Source: Candidatus Flavonifractor merdavium
GTDB lineage: Bacteria; Bacillota; Clostridia; Oscillospirales; Oscillospiraceae
NCBI GenBank assembly: GCA_019119335.1
Contig: DWXF01000025.1
Location: 20,046-84,045 of the forward strand
Length of the DNA: 64,000 nt
Reading direction: 5' to 3'
A program made the position numbers and the translations under genes. This document shows positions 49,201-58,459 of this stretch, piece after piece; positions within the stretch are counted from its first letter, which is position 1, and every line of letters starts with the position of its first letter. The notes under the pieces were generated by a model. That model had not been told where the DNA came from. It saw only the letters and a program-made list of their open reading frames with translations, and made no database searches.

Positions 49201-50027
49201 ACACTTACAGCTGCTCCGCCATCACCAAGATGCCCAACGGCGCTCAGGTACTCATTCAGGCCGCGGACAAAGACAGCCACATTGCCGGCTGCTGTCTCAC
49301 CGAGGACGGCAAGGCCCTGGACGGCCGGGTGGAGGCCATTGCCCTCACCCAGAACGGCATGGATCTGACCATCTTTGCCAACTCCATCGTCAACCGGGCC
49401 CATCAGCAGGACGACTACCGCTATGTGACCAACGCCATTTACAGCAAGTGCCTGTCCCAGTCCGCCATGACCCTGGCCGACCTGACCGGCGCCTCCCCCT
49501 CCACCGGCTTCACCGACGTGCCCGCCGGCCACTGGGCCGCCGACAGCATTGCCAGCGCTACCGCCCAGGGCCTGTTCAAGGGCACCAGCGGCACCACCTT
49601 TGATCCTAGTGGCACCATGGACCGGGCCATGCTGGTGACCGTGCTCTACCGCATGGCGGGCAGCCCCTCCGCCGCCCCCTCCAGCTTCTCCGACGTACCC
49701 GCCGGCAGCTGGTACAGCGCCGCGGTGGACTGGGCCGTGGAGCAGGACATCACCACCGGCATCGGCAACAGTTCCTTCGCACCTCAGGCCCCGCTGACCC
49801 GGGAACAGATCGCCGTATTCCTGTACCGCTACTCCGGCGCTGAGGCCCCCGCCGACGGAGCCCTCACCGCCCCCGACGCCGACCAGGTCAGCGCCTGGGC
49901 GGTGGAGGCCATGGAGTGGGCGGTGGCCGAGGGGCTGATCACCGGCTCCGGCGGCCGTCTGGACCCCGGACGCACCGCCACCCGGGCCGAGGTGGCCACC
50001 CTTCTGGTGCGCTACCAGGCTCTGTAA
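46248..50027 (+). CDS. SLH-anchored M14 zinc carboxypeptidase
   Basis: A 1259-residue exported enzyme. The start MKPTVSRHPLHRPLS was chosen for its signal peptide (to about 33) and AAGGAG. A beta-rich N-terminal domain (about 35-215) precedes the M14 domain. The zinc ligands are His299 and Glu302 (NNVHPDEGP) and His456 (FIEFHGFTA). 'NPDGRTYNTRPNANGFDLNRD' contains the substrate-binding Asn-Arg. The catalytic base is Glu555 in FTIETPAGN. A long accessory region (about 620-1080) follows, and three SLH motifs at the C-terminus (about 1085-1259) include 'TMDRAMLVTVLYRMAG'. It probably trims peptides at the cell surface. Confidence 0.88.
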   Translation: MKPTVSRHPLHRPLSLLLTCAMLLTLLLPAASAAGEKASLSLDHTTLSLAESQEYFRATLTMDVPDASSGWTQADWDSWAGGLEWYLTRDASDSPQDPDLYPNVYTGDALKNWMSWGTINGGGADGSPYFTLETPTVTVADGKATLTLDFSHGVFFENETTGNSLQSIGSGAFRYTRNVWGSFIGDYDLSVRQGADTLASTQLEVTVYESYLRYDELYQELLEIQALAQAKGRYFDIRSYGKSVEGRDQWYVVLSDSAKSVSDFETMNQLALTDPASLQKQLDAGALTQRVPVLVNNVHPDEGPAPDAPVNLLRVLATEDQIPYNTITGLTSGQKVDMSLFDPKLTGIQVGDYSFTGYGLKISGDPDDPNGNNGRTDASEFYTFSEDLYLDVDEVLDQLIILVSPVENPDGRTYNTRPNANGFDLNRDCTNQTQPETANMARLISQWNPVAFIEFHGFTAQFLVEPCTPPHEPNLEYDLLVDNFILGAEAFGNAALATLSVQHKDEFETKIQTYYTPLRDNYDPETGWDAWDDLCTNYTPSYAMLNCGSMGFTIETPAGNEAACSLLEGGMYGILQYFTDNKDDIYRNQLEFFRRGLENEDHRDEMEVWYVDAQNQQLAEDTWRVPNGENDNYFPEYWVIPVGAADQRDPAGAYEMAQFLLDNGVQVSKLTKDVTVGDVTYHAGDLVVNMYQAKRNYANCVLWTGCDASNSGFPDLYSESVSNFPEMRGFDCVKVCTPGAFDGALASFTQSEAASVAGKSQFTGVTDGAVVLSNNGEEAVRAVNALLDQGTPVGLITSGSYAGDFLVSYNAYQQAAQDYILVGTGVSQLPEAYEIQRPAVYLTGRYAEGDGNKVTEGYYAQWFSQGFGYRDYQNVHNNGTSNYDVMAYDTQLGFHIVSDPAQADVIVGSVALDAGAYGQATVDAVKGGTPYIATGTGPLDYIKENLLSGSFDYESLGMESLHTVTYPTDSIITASYAGDEDYVLYTYSCSAITKMPNGAQVLIQAADKDSHIAGCCLTEDGKALDGRVEAIALTQNGMDLTIFANSIVNRAHQQDDYRYVTNAIYSKCLSQSAMTLADLTGASPSTGFTDVPAGHWAADSIASATAQGLFKGTSGTTFDPSGTMDRAMLVTVLYRMAGSPSAAPSSFSDVPAGSWYSAAVDWAVEQDITTGIGNSSFAPQAPLTREQIAVFLYRYSGAEAPADGALTAPDADQVSAWAVEAMEWAVAEGLITGSGGRLDPGRTATRAEVATLLVRYQAL

Positions 50028-50057
50028 GCCCCACACACGTTCCTCCGCAAATCCAAA

Positions 50058-50096
50058 AGCGGCGGCCGGACCTTGTGTCCGGCCGCCGCTCTGTTT
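50058..50096 (+). terminator. Terminator of the M14 peptidase gene
   Basis: Arms AGCGGCGGCCGGA/TCCGGCCGCCGCT with a short loop, followed by CTGTTTT. Confidence 0.8.
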
Positions 50097-50109
50097 TGCT
50101 GTCCTGCAA

Positions 50110-50143
50110 AAAGATACCGGCCAGCATTGCTGGCCGGTATCTT
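50110..50143 (-). terminator. Terminator of the crt-hbd-bcd-etfBA operon
   Basis: Arms of about 16 bp (AAAGATACCGGCCAGC/GCTGGCCGGTATCTTT) are followed on the minus strand by a short T-run, 20 bp after the etfA stop. Confidence 0.8.
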
Positions 50144-50163
50144 TCTCTGTGTATGGTTTGCTC

Positions 50164-51267
50164 TTACTTCGCGGCCTTGGCGGCACGGATGGCCTCGATG
50201 AGCATGGGAGTGACCTTGTACAGGTCGCCCACGATGCCGTAGGAAGCCACGTCGAAGATGGGAGCGGACTCGTTCTTGTTCACCGCGATGATGCACTCGG
50301 AGTCCTGCATGCCAGCCAGGTGCTGGATGGCGCCGGAGATACCCAGGGCAACATAGATGCGGGGATGTACGGTCTTGCCGGTCTGGCCGACCTGGTGGTC
50401 GGCGGTGATCCAGCCGGCGTCCACACAGGCACGGGAGGAGCCCACAACGCCGCCCAGGACGGAGGCCAGCTCCTCAGCCAGCTTGATGCCGCCCTCCACA
50501 TCCTTGCTGATGCCGCGGCCCACGGAGACGACAACGTCGGCGCCGATCAGGTCCACCAGCTTCTTGGCGGCCTTCTTGACCTCCAGCACGTCCACATGGA
50601 TGTCGTCCTTGCTCAGAGCCACATTCACGTTCTCGATGACGGTCTTGGCGGCGCCAGCCTCGTCGTAGGGCTGGGTCTGCATCACGCCGGGACGGACGGT
50701 GGACATCTGGGGACGGAACCGGGGGCAGATGATGGTGGCCATCAGGTGGCCGCCGAAGGCGGGACGGGTCATCTTCAGGTTGGTGTTCTCCTCGAACACG
50801 GTGTTGTCCACGTCGATGGTGGAGGTGGTCTTCAGGAACTCCTTGTACTTGGCCACGTCCACGTCCAGGTGGGTACAGTCGGCGGTCAGACCGGTGTGCA
50901 GCCGGGCCGCGCAGCGGGGGCCCAGGTCACGGCCGATGTTGGTGGCGCCGATGAGGAAGATCTCGGGCTTCTTGTCCTCCACCAGGTCGCAGATGACCTT
51001 GGTGTAGGCGTCGGTGGTGTAAACGTCCAGCAGCTCGTGGTTGCAGTAGTACACCTTGTCCGCGCCGTAGCCGCCCAGGGCCTTCAGGTACTCTTCCTTC
51101 ACGTCCTTGCCCAGCACCACGCCGCACAGCTCCACGCCCAGGTCGTTGGCCAGCTTCCGGCCCTCGCTCAGCAGCTGGTAGCTGGTGGACATGATCACGC
51201 CCTCGCGCTGCTCACAGAAAACCCATACGCCCTTGAAGGCGGCGGTATCGCTACTATTGAAAGCCAT
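50164..51267 (-). CDS. etfA: Electron transfer flavoprotein, alpha subunit
   Basis: A 367-residue FAD-binding subunit. The N-terminal adenine-nucleotide-like domain is followed by the C-terminal FAD domain with 'ADVVVSVGRGISKDVEGG', 'GSSRACVDAGWITADHQVGQ', 'TGKTVHPRIYVALGISGAIQ' and 'NKNESAPIFDVASYGIVGD'. With EtfB it takes electrons for butyryl-CoA dehydrogenase. In clostridia this complex bifurcates electrons from NADH to crotonyl-CoA and ferredoxin. AAAGGAGAGC precedes the ATG. It is the last gene of the operon. Confidence 0.96.
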   Translation of the reverse strand: MAFNSSDTAAFKGVWVFCEQREGVIMSTSYQLLSEGRKLANDLGVELCGVVLGKDVKEEYLKALGGYGADKVYYCNHELLDVYTTDAYTKVICDLVEDKKPEIFLIGATNIGRDLGPRCAARLHTGLTADCTHLDVDVAKYKEFLKTTSTIDVDNTVFEENTNLKMTRPAFGGHLMATIICPRFRPQMSTVRPGVMQTQPYDEAGAAKTVIENVNVALSKDDIHVDVLEVKKAAKKLVDLIGADVVVSVGRGISKDVEGGIKLAEELASVLGGVVGSSRACVDAGWITADHQVGQTGKTVHPRIYVALGISGAIQHLAGMQDSECIIAVNKNESAPIFDVASYGIVGDLYKVTPMLIEAIRAAKAAK

Positions 51268-51289
51268 TTGATTGCTCTCCTTTCACTTC

Positions 51290-52090
51290 TCAGATAATGT
51301 GCTTGTCGTTGAGGATGGAGACCAGCTTCTCGACTGTCGCCTTGTCGGCGCCCTCCATCATCATACCGGCGCCCTTCACCGGGGGGGAGAAGGACTTGTA
51401 CACATTCGTGGGAGAGCCCTTCAGGCCGATAGTGGTCACATCAATCAGGGGATCATCCTTCAGAGTCTCATAGTTGTAGATCTCCAGAGGCTTCTGGTAG
51501 CACTCCATGATGCCGCCGACGCTCATGTAACGGGCGTCGTTGAGCTCCTTCACGCAGGTCAGCAGGCAGGGAGTCTGCACCTTGATGGTCATGTAGCCGT
51601 CCTCCAGCAGACGCTTCACGGTGACAGCCTTGTCCTCCACCGCGATCTCGGCCACGTAGGACACCTGGGGCAGATTCAGCTTCTCGGCGATCTGGGGACC
51701 AACCTGAGCGGTGTCGCCGTCGATGGCCTGACGGCCGCAGAACACGATGTCGTCGCTGTCCACGCCCACCTTCTTGATGGCCGCGGCCAGGATCTGGGAA
51801 GTGGCGTAAGTATCGGATCCGCCGAACTCACGGGCGGAGACCAGAACGGCCTCGTCGGCGCCCATGGCCAGCAGCTCACGCAGCATTCCCTCGGCGGGCG
51901 GGGGACCCATGGAGATCACAACCACCTTGCAGCCGGTGGCGTCCTTGATGCGCAGAGCGGCCTCAACGGCGGCCAGGTCGTCGTGGTTGGTGATGGTGGC
52001 CATGGCGGCACGGTCCATGGTGCCGTCTTCCTTCACCGCCACCACGCCGGAGGTATCAGGTACCTGCTTGACACAAACGATGCATTTCAT
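51290..52090 (-). CDS. etfB: Electron transfer flavoprotein, beta subunit
   Basis: A 266-residue subunit starting MKCIVCVKQVPDTS, with 'VVVISMGPPPAEGMLRELLA', 'GADEAVLVSAREFGGSDTYA' and 'IVFCGRQAIDGDTAQVGPQ'. The last is the ETF beta signature around the second flavin site (FAD in bifurcating ETFs, AMP in ordinary ones). It lies 22 bp before etfA and 24 bp after the butyryl-CoA dehydrogenase gene. Confidence 0.96.
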   Translation of the reverse strand: MKCIVCVKQVPDTSGVVAVKEDGTMDRAAMATITNHDDLAAVEAALRIKDATGCKVVVISMGPPPAEGMLRELLAMGADEAVLVSAREFGGSDTYATSQILAAAIKKVGVDSDDIVFCGRQAIDGDTAQVGPQIAEKLNLPQVSYVAEIAVEDKAVTVKRLLEDGYMTIKVQTPCLLTCVKELNDARYMSVGGIMECYQKPLEIYNYETLKDDPLIDVTTIGLKGSPTNVYKSFSPPVKGAGMMMEGADKATVEKLVSILNDKHII

Positions 52091-52114
52091 ATCGTAATTT
52101 TCCCTCCAGTTCCT

Positions 52115-53278
<1,164 letters not shown>

Positions 53279-53311
53279 TTGTTGCCTTCCTCCTAAGATA
53301 TGTATTTCAGA

Positions 53312-53346
53312 ACGGGCGGGCGGGAGTGTATTGGGCTCCCGCCCGT
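53312..53346 (-). other. Intercistronic hairpin between hbd and bcd
   Basis: A GC-rich inverted repeat (CGGGCGGGAG/CTCCCGCCCG, with a small bulge) without a T-run lies in the 89-bp gap. It may stabilise the upstream message or adjust expression within the operon. Confidence 0.4.
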
Positions 53347-53367
53347 CGTTGCGCGCTTAGGGAATGT

Positions 53368-54216
53368 TTACTTGCGGTAATCGAAGAAGCCGATGCCGGT
53401 CTTGCGGCCCAGCTTGCCGGCCCGCACCATCTTGCGCATCAGCAGAGAGGCGCGGTACTTGGGATCGTGGGTCTCGTTGTACAGGGTGTCCATGATGGCC
53501 AGGCACACGTCCAGGCCGATCAGGTCGCCCAGAGCCAGGGGGCCCATGGGGTGGTTGCAGCCCAGCTTCATGGCGGTGTCGATACCCTCGGCGGAGGCCA
53601 CGCCGGTGTACAGCAGGTCGCAGGCCTCGTTGATCATGGGAATGAGGATCTTGTTCACCACAAAGCCGGGGGCCTCGTTAACCTCAACGGGCTCCTTGCC
53701 GATGGCGACGGAGAGATCATGAACGGCCTGATAGGTCTCGTCGGAGGTGTGAGCGCCCCGGATGACCTCCACCAGCTTCATGACGGTGGCGGGGTTGAAG
53801 AAGTGCATGCCAATGAACTTGTCGGGGCGCTGCGTGGCCGCGGCAATGGCGGTGATGGAGATGGAAGAGGTGTTGGAGGCCAGGATGGTCTCGGGCTTGC
53901 AGATCTTGTCCAGCTCCGCGAAAATGCTCTTCTTGATATCCAGGTTCTCGATGGCGGCCTCCACCACCAGGTCGGCGTCGGCGGCCATGTTCAGGTCGGT
54001 GGTGAAGGTCATCTTGTCGGTGATGGCCTTCTTGCCGGCCTCGTCCAGCTTGCCCTTGCTCACCAGCTTGTCCAGGCCCTTGTTCAGCCGGGCCTCGGAG
54101 GACTGGATGATGGCGTCGTTGATGTCCCGCACCACAACGTCATAGCCCTTCTTGGCAAAGGCCTGGGCGATATCCAGACCCATGGTGCCGCCGCCGATGA
54201 CAACAATCTTTTTCAT
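53368..54216 (-). CDS. hbd: 3-hydroxybutyryl-CoA dehydrogenase
   Basis: A 282-residue NAD(H)-dependent enzyme converting acetoacetyl-CoA to 3-hydroxybutyryl-CoA. The Rossmann motif is [13 protein letters not shown]. '[14 protein letters not shown]' and '[19 protein letters not shown]' hold the catalytic Ser, His and Asn. '[19 protein letters not shown]' is the dimer domain signature. The start MKKIVVIGG (GAGG 10 bases ahead) was preferred over a 26-codon longer frame. Confidence 0.95.
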   Translation of the reverse strand: MKKIVVIGGGTMGLDIAQAFAKKGYDVVVRDINDAIIQSSEARLNKGLDKLVSKGKLDEAGKKAITDKMTFTTDLNMAADADLVVEAAIENLDIKKSIFAELDKICKPETILASNTSSISITAIAAATQRPDKFIGMHFFNPATVMKLVEVIRGAHTSDETYQAVHDLSVAIGKEPVEVNEAPGFVVNKILIPMINEACDLLYTGVASAEGIDTAMKLGCNHPMGPLALGDLIGLDVCLAIMDTLYNETHDPKYRASLLMRKMVRAGKLGRKTGIGFFDYRK

Positions 54217-54320
54217 AGCAGAAAACCTCTTTTCAATCTCTTTAATAAAGATGTTCCAAACTTGCTCAGACGGGTTTGTAAGAATGGGTGACACGGATCT
54301 TAAGTATCAAAGTGGTCTGC

Positions 54321-55097
54321 TTACTTGTTCTGGAAGTGCTTCTCGGCCCGCTTCTCCAGGAACGCGCCCATGCCCTCGTTCTTGTCCTCGGTGCCGCAGG
54401 TGACGCCGAAAGCCTCGGCCTCAAAGGCGGAGCCGGTGTTGATGTCGGTCTGCATGCCCATGCGGATGCACCGCTTGGACTCGCACACGGCGATCTGGGC
54501 GTTGGCGCAGATGGCGTTGGCCAGCTCCATGGCCTTGTCCATCAGCTCCTCGGCGGGGTACACCTCGCTGACCAGGCCGATGGCCTTGGCCTCCTCGGCC
54601 TTGATCACCTTGGCGGTGAGGATGAGCTCCATGGCCTTGGAGATGCCCACGATGCGGGGCAGCCGCTGGGTGCCGCCGAAGCCGGGGGTGATGCCCAGGC
54701 CCACCTCGGGCTGGCCGAACTTGGCCTTCTCACTGGCCAGACGGATGTCGCAGGCCATGGAGAGCTCGCAGCCGCCGCCCAGAGCGAAGCCGTTGATGGC
54801 GGCGATAACGGGCTTGGACAGGTTCTCCAGCTTCAGGAACACGCCGCCGCCGTGGACGCCGAACTTTTTACCGTCAATGGAGGAGAAGCCCTTCATCTCA
54901 CCGATATCGGCCCCGGCCACAAAGGAGCGGCCCGCGCCGGTGAGGATCATGACATAAATTTCATCATCCGCGGCCACCTGATCGATCACCGCGTCCAGAT
55001 CGCTGAGCACCTGGCTGTTCAGCGCGTTCAGCGCCTCCTGCCGGTCAATGGTCACAATGCCCACATGGCCCTGCTTTTCCAGCTTTACGAATCCCAT
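54321..55097 (-). CDS. crt: Enoyl-CoA hydratase (crotonase)
   Basis: A 258-residue crotonase that dehydrates 3-hydroxybutyryl-CoA to crotonyl-CoA. 'SFVAGADIGEMKGF' and 'INGFALGGGCELSMACDIRL' form the oxyanion hole, and the acid-base glutamate sits in 'KFGQPEVGLGITPGFGG'. AAGGAGGCAG precedes the ATG. It is the first gene of the operon, 104 bp before hbd. No thiolase or terminal CoA-transferase/kinase gene is in the window. Confidence 0.95.
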   Translation of the reverse strand: MGFVKLEKQGHVGIVTIDRQEALNALNSQVLSDLDAVIDQVAADDEIYVMILTGAGRSFVAGADIGEMKGFSSIDGKKFGVHGGGVFLKLENLSKPVIAAINGFALGGGCELSMACDIRLASEKAKFGQPEVGLGITPGFGGTQRLPRIVGISKAMELILTAKVIKAEEAKAIGLVSEVYPAEELMDKAMELANAICANAQIAVCESKRCIRMGMQTDINTGSAFEAEAFGVTCGTEDKNEGMGAFLEKRAEKHFQNK

Positions 55098-55171
55098 TTG
55101 CTCTGCCTCCTTAATGATTTCTATCCTGAAAAGTTAGAATCGTTATTTTTTTAACATGAACCTACCTAATA

Positions 55172-55200
55172 AGTATACTGCGTTCTGACCAAACAAGCAA
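55172..55200 (-). promoter_or_regulatory. Promoter of the butyrate operon
   Basis: On the minus strand, TTGCTT (55195-55200) and TATACT (55172-55177) are 17 bp apart. The leader is about 70 bases. Confidence 0.65.
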
Positions 55201-55242
55201 GCAAAATGACGGCAGAAAATCGTTATTTTTTTGTCAATGCAT

Positions 55243-55282
55243 ATGTAAAAAATGCACAAAGCCAAAAACCCTGGCTTTGTGC
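55243..55282 (-). terminator. Terminator downstream of the DUF554 gene and its repeats
   Basis: Perfect 11-bp arms (GCACAAAGCCA/TGGCTTTGTGC) are followed on the minus strand by ATTTTTTACAT. It was probably the original terminator of the DUF554 gene, now about 480 bp from its stop codon because of the repeat array. Positions 55283-55351 hold nothing recognisable. Confidence 0.75.
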
Positions 55283-55351
55283 CTCTCAGAAGAATGGTCA
55301 AACTTCTCCGTCTGCTTTTTTGCCGTCAGCCCCTTTGGCCAGTCTGGTCAG

Positions 55352-55834
55352 CCCACCAGACTCCCCAGCCATTGGCTCAGCGGTATGTACCCCAGCGGCA
55401 GAAAGATCGCAGGCAGCATATTGATCCCCACCGAATGTTCCATTCGGCGGGGACCCCTCCCTTTTATTTGCGGCCGCCGGAAGTGAATTCCGCCGGCCTG
55501 CGGCGCAAAGCGCCGTCCCGCTGCGCGGGTCCCGTGGGCAATATGCTGCCCGTTACCCCACCAGGCTCCCCAGCCATTGACTCAGCGGTATGTACCCCAG
55601 CGGCAGAAAAATCGCAGGCAGCATATTGATCCCCCACCGAATGTTCCATTCGGCGGGGACCCCTCCCTTTTATTTGCGGCCGCCGGAAGTAAATTCCGCC
55701 GGCCTACGGCGCAAAGCGCCGTCCCGCTGCGCGGGTCCCGTGGGCAATATGCTGCCCGTTACCCCACCAGGCTCCCCAGCCATTGGCTCAGCGGTATGTA
55801 CCCCAGCGGCAGAAAGATCGCAGGCAGCATATTG
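55352..55834. repeat. Tandem repeat: DUF554 3' end plus a 139/140-bp hairpin-rich element
   Basis: Units of 205 and 206 bp (55352-55556 and 55557-55762) are followed by a partial copy (55763-55834). Each unit has 72 bp equal to the DUF554 C-terminal coding region and 133-134 bp of other sequence. Counted with its flanks, the inserted sequence is bounded by perfect 11-bp inverted repeats GGCAGCATATT/AATATGCTGCC (55412-55422 with 55540-55550; 55617-55627 with 55746-55756). Inside are several hairpins: CCGAAT/ATTCGG, GGAATT-centred arms, GGCGC/GCGCC and CCCGC/GCGGG. It looks like a MITE- or REP-like element whose presence went with tandem duplication of the gene end. Confidence 0.8.
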
Positions 55835-56469
55835 CCCACCCGCAGTTTTTCTTTGGGCAGACCCAGCATATTGATGCCGATGCCCACGATGATGGTGCCT
55901 CCCACGGCGCTCATCTCGTTGATCACCGCCGGGTCCATGCCCTGGCCCACCGCGGCGAAGATCAGAGTCAGGCCTCCCTGGTAACCCAGAATAGGCACAG
56001 CGGCAAACAGCACCCCCACCCCCATGGCGGCGGCAAAGGTGATGGAGGTCACCCCGTCGATGACCGCCTTTGAAATGATGATGTCGTAATTATGGTTCAT
56101 GCCCGCCTCCATGGAGCCGTTGATGGCCATGGCCCCCACGCAGAAGAGCGCCGAGGCGTTGACAAAGCCCTCCACAAAGCGGTTGTTGCCCTCTCCCCGG
56201 ACCAGCCGGCGGCGGAGCAGCTCCCCTATCCCGTCCATCCGCTTTTCGATGTTGATGGCCTCCCCCAGCAGGGTGCCCACCACCATGCACACGATGACGC
56301 ACAGGCTGTCCGCCGTGGCGATCATGCTGGTGACGCCGATGCCCAGCACGCACAGGCCCAGGGCAAAGGTGAGGCCCGAGGCGAAGCGGGCGCTGATGCG
56401 GTTTTTGAATACCAGTCCCAATACGCTCCCCAGAACGATCAGGACCACGTTGATCACGGTGGCAATCAT
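55759..56469 (-). CDS. DUF554 family membrane protein
   Basis: A 236-residue polytopic protein of about seven helices, beginning MIATVINVVLIVLGSVLGLV after AGGAGAAGCC. 'LGLCVLGIGVTSMIATADSL' and 'ALFCVGAMAINGSMEAGMNH' are typical of DUF554 (YqgA-like) proteins, whose function is unknown. Its last 24 codons (NMLPAIFLPLGYIPLSQWLG, then SLVG) recur twice downstream inside the repeat array. The present stop (TAA) lies inside the array; the outermost copy ends in TGA and is probably the original gene end, so the encoded C-terminus is unchanged. Confidence 0.85.
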   Translation of the reverse strand: MIATVINVVLIVLGSVLGLVFKNRISARFASGLTFALGLCVLGIGVTSMIATADSLCVIVCMVVGTLLGEAINIEKRMDGIGELLRRRLVRGEGNNRFVEGFVNASALFCVGAMAINGSMEAGMNHNYDIIISKAVIDGVTSITFAAAMGVGVLFAAVPILGYQGGLTLIFAAVGQGMDPAVINEMSAVGGTIIVGIGINMLGLPKEKLRVGNMLPAIFLPLGYIPLSQWLGSLVG

Positions 56470-56509
56470 GGCTTCTCCTGCTTTCACACTGCAATGCGTT
56501 AATAGCGCT

Positions 56510-56538
56510 ATGATACCCCTTTTTTTCCCATTTGTCAA
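56510..56538 (-). promoter_or_regulatory. Promoter of the DUF554 gene
   Basis: On the minus strand, TTGACA (56533-56538) and TATCAT (56510-56515) are 17 bp apart. Confidence 0.7.
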
Positions 56539-56599
56539 CGGACGACGTATGGCGGACAACCCGTGGGGAATACAGTGGTAGGCGAAGGGGGGCGGCGCC

Positions 56600-58135
56600 A
56601 TGAAGCTCGACCGGTCATCCATGCTATACGGCACTCTGCTGCTTACAGGCACCGGGATCTGCTCCCAGGCCCTGGGATTTGTATACCGCATCCTGCTGTC
56701 CCGGCTCATCGGGGCGGAGGTAATGGGCCTGTACCAGCTGGTGATGCCGGTGTACTCGGTGCTCATGTCCATCACCGCCGTGGGACTGACGGCGGCGGTG
56801 TCCAACCTGTCGGCCAGCTACCACGCCGTGGGCAACCGGGCGGCCATCGCCGCCCTGCTCCGCCGCTGCCTGACGCTGTTTCTGGCCCTGTTCGCCCCGG
56901 CGGCGGCGGTCACCGTGCTGTGCTACGACCCCATCTCGGTCTATCTGCTGGGGGACGCCCGCACCCAGACCGGGCTGGTGCTGCTGCTGCCCTGCGTGCT
57001 GCTCACCGGGGTGGAGAACCTGCACAAGCACTACTTCTACGGCACGGGAAACGTGCGGCCCCCGGCGGCGGTGGAGCTGTGCGAGCAGGTCATCCGGGCG
57101 GGGGCGGTGCTGGGGCTGCTGGTGCTGTTCCTGCCCCAGAACCCGGAGCGGACGGTGGCTCTCATTGTGCTGGGCATGACGGCCTGCGAGCTGTTTTCCG
57201 CCCTCACCCTCCTGCTGCTGGCCCGCCGCAGCCTGGACCGGGCCGCCGGCCTGCCGGGGCGGGTCCCCGGCAGGCGGGAGCTGAACCGGAAGGTGGCGGC
57301 GCTGGCCCTGCCGGTGGCCATGACCAGCCTGCTGGGCAACCTGATGGGGTCGGCCACGGCGGTGATCATCCCCCAGCAGCTGGTGCGGGCGGGGGCGGAG
57401 GTGAGCCAGGCCATGAGCGCCTTCGGCGTGCTGTGCGGCATGACCATCCCCATGCTCTGCCTGCCCACCGCCTTCATCGGGGCCCTGGGCCTCACCCTGA
57501 TGCCCCGGCTGGCCCAGGCCGCCGCCCTGGGCCGGACCGACCTGGTCCGCAGCCGCCTGGACCGGGCCATGCTGGCCACCTCCGTACTTGTGCTCCCCGC
57601 CATGGCCCTGCTCACCGTGCTGGGCCCCACCCTGGGGGTACTCCTCTTCCGGGAACCCACGGCGGGAAACTATCTGCTCCCCCTGGCGGTGGGGGTGGCC
57701 CTGTCCTGCTGGCAGGCGGTGCTCTCCGGCGCCCTCAACGGAGTGGGGCGGCAAAGAACCGCCGCCCGCAACGCCCTGCTGTCCGCCGTGGCCGAGCTGG
57801 GGTGTACCTACTTCCTCATGGGCCTGCCGGGGGTGGGGCTGCGGGGCTATGTGGCCGGCTTTGTGCTCTCCGCCGCCCTGGGGGCCTGGCTCAACTGGCG
57901 GGGGGTGGGAAAGGCCACCGGCCTGAAGGCCCGGTTTTTTGCCTGGTGCGCCGCCCCCGGCCTGGCCGCCCTGCTGATGGGACTGGTGACCCGGCTGCTC
58001 TTTCTCACCCTCCGCTCCCACGGGCTGGCCGACATCCCCAACCTGGGGGTGTGCCTGGTGTTCGGCGGCGTGTTTTACCTGGCCGCTCTCCAGGCTCAGG
58101 GGGTGTCCCTCCGCTTCATCTTCTTCCGGAAATGA
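56600..58135 (+). CDS. SpoVB/MurJ-like oligosaccharide flippase (MOP superfamily)
   Basis: A 511-residue polytopic protein with about 14 helices. 'SQALGFVYRILLSRLIGAEV' plus 'MGLYQLVMPVYSVLMSIT' is the conserved start of SpoVB/YtgP-type lipid-linked oligosaccharide exporters, and 'NGVGRQRTAARNALLSAVAE' is a later family motif. These move lipid-bound cell wall or spore cortex precursors across the membrane. GAAGGGGGG lies ahead of the ATG. Whether it is the sporulation-specific SpoVB or a general flippase is open. The gene is divergent from DUF554. Confidence 0.85.
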   Translation: MKLDRSSMLYGTLLLTGTGICSQALGFVYRILLSRLIGAEVMGLYQLVMPVYSVLMSITAVGLTAAVSNLSASYHAVGNRAAIAALLRRCLTLFLALFAPAAAVTVLCYDPISVYLLGDARTQTGLVLLLPCVLLTGVENLHKHYFYGTGNVRPPAAVELCEQVIRAGAVLGLLVLFLPQNPERTVALIVLGMTACELFSALTLLLLARRSLDRAAGLPGRVPGRRELNRKVAALALPVAMTSLLGNLMGSATAVIIPQQLVRAGAEVSQAMSAFGVLCGMTIPMLCLPTAFIGALGLTLMPRLAQAAALGRTDLVRSRLDRAMLATSVLVLPAMALLTVLGPTLGVLLFREPTAGNYLLPLAVGVALSCWQAVLSGALNGVGRQRTAARNALLSAVAELGCTYFLMGLPGVGLRGYVAGFVLSAALGAWLNWRGVGKATGLKARFFAWCAAPGLAALLMGLVTRLLFLTLRSHGLADIPNLGVCLVFGGVFYLAALQAQGVSLRFIFFRK

Positions 58136-58137
58136 AA

Positions 58138-58168
58138 ACAGCGGCGGCCCGCAACGGGCCGCCGCTGT
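58138..58168. terminator. Terminator between the flippase and rubredoxin genes
   Basis: Arms ACAGCGGCGGCCCG/CGGGCCGCCGCTGT with a CAA loop lie between convergent genes. The T-tract is short. Confidence 0.7.
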
Positions 58169-58175
58169 CTTGCGC

Positions 58176-58334
58176 TTACTCCTTGGAGAACTGATCCTTG
58201 CCCACGCCGCACAGGGGGCACACCCAATCGGCGGGCACCTGCTCCCAGGGGGTGCCGGGGGCCACGCCGTTGTCCGGGTCGCCGTTGGCGGGGTCGTAGA
58301 TATAGCCGCAGATATCGCAAACATACTTGTCCAT
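58176..58334 (-). CDS. Rubredoxin
   Basis: A 52-residue iron protein. The four iron ligands are Cys6 and Cys9 (CDIC) and Cys39 and Cys42 (CPLC), with the usual aromatic residues Tyr4, Tyr11, Tyr13, Trp30 and Trp37. AAAAGGAG precedes the ATG. It carries single electrons, for example to oxygen- or peroxide-reducing enzymes in anaerobes. It is monocistronic. Confidence 0.97.
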   Translation of the reverse strand: MDKYVCDICGYIYDPANGDPDNGVAPGTPWEQVPADWVCPLCGVGKDQFSKE

Positions 58335-58389
58335 GAGAAAATCTCCTTTTCTGAATTTGTGTCGCAAAAGGCAGGCGGAGCGAACGGCC

Positions 58390-58418
58390 TTGCCGAATCC
58401 CCTGCCTTGTGGTATGAT
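58390..58418 (+). promoter_or_regulatory. Promoter of dusB
   Basis: TTGCCG and TATGAT are 17 bp apart, about 41 bp before the GTG start. Confidence 0.6.
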
Positions 58419-58459
58419 ACGCTTGTTACGCTATTATTTATAACACATGAGGGTACATC

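Noticed and set aside
50053..50160. Small RNA gene between the M14 peptidase and etfA genes
   Set aside because: The two hairpins are adequately explained as terminators of convergent genes; no promoter is seen.
47010..50186. Long antisense ORF opposite the M14 peptidase gene
   Set aside because: Same composition artefact; no ribosome binding site or domain, and it covers a terminator.
55352..55834. CRISPR array
   Set aside because: The units are over 200 bp, the repeated part includes coding sequence and there are no variable spacers.
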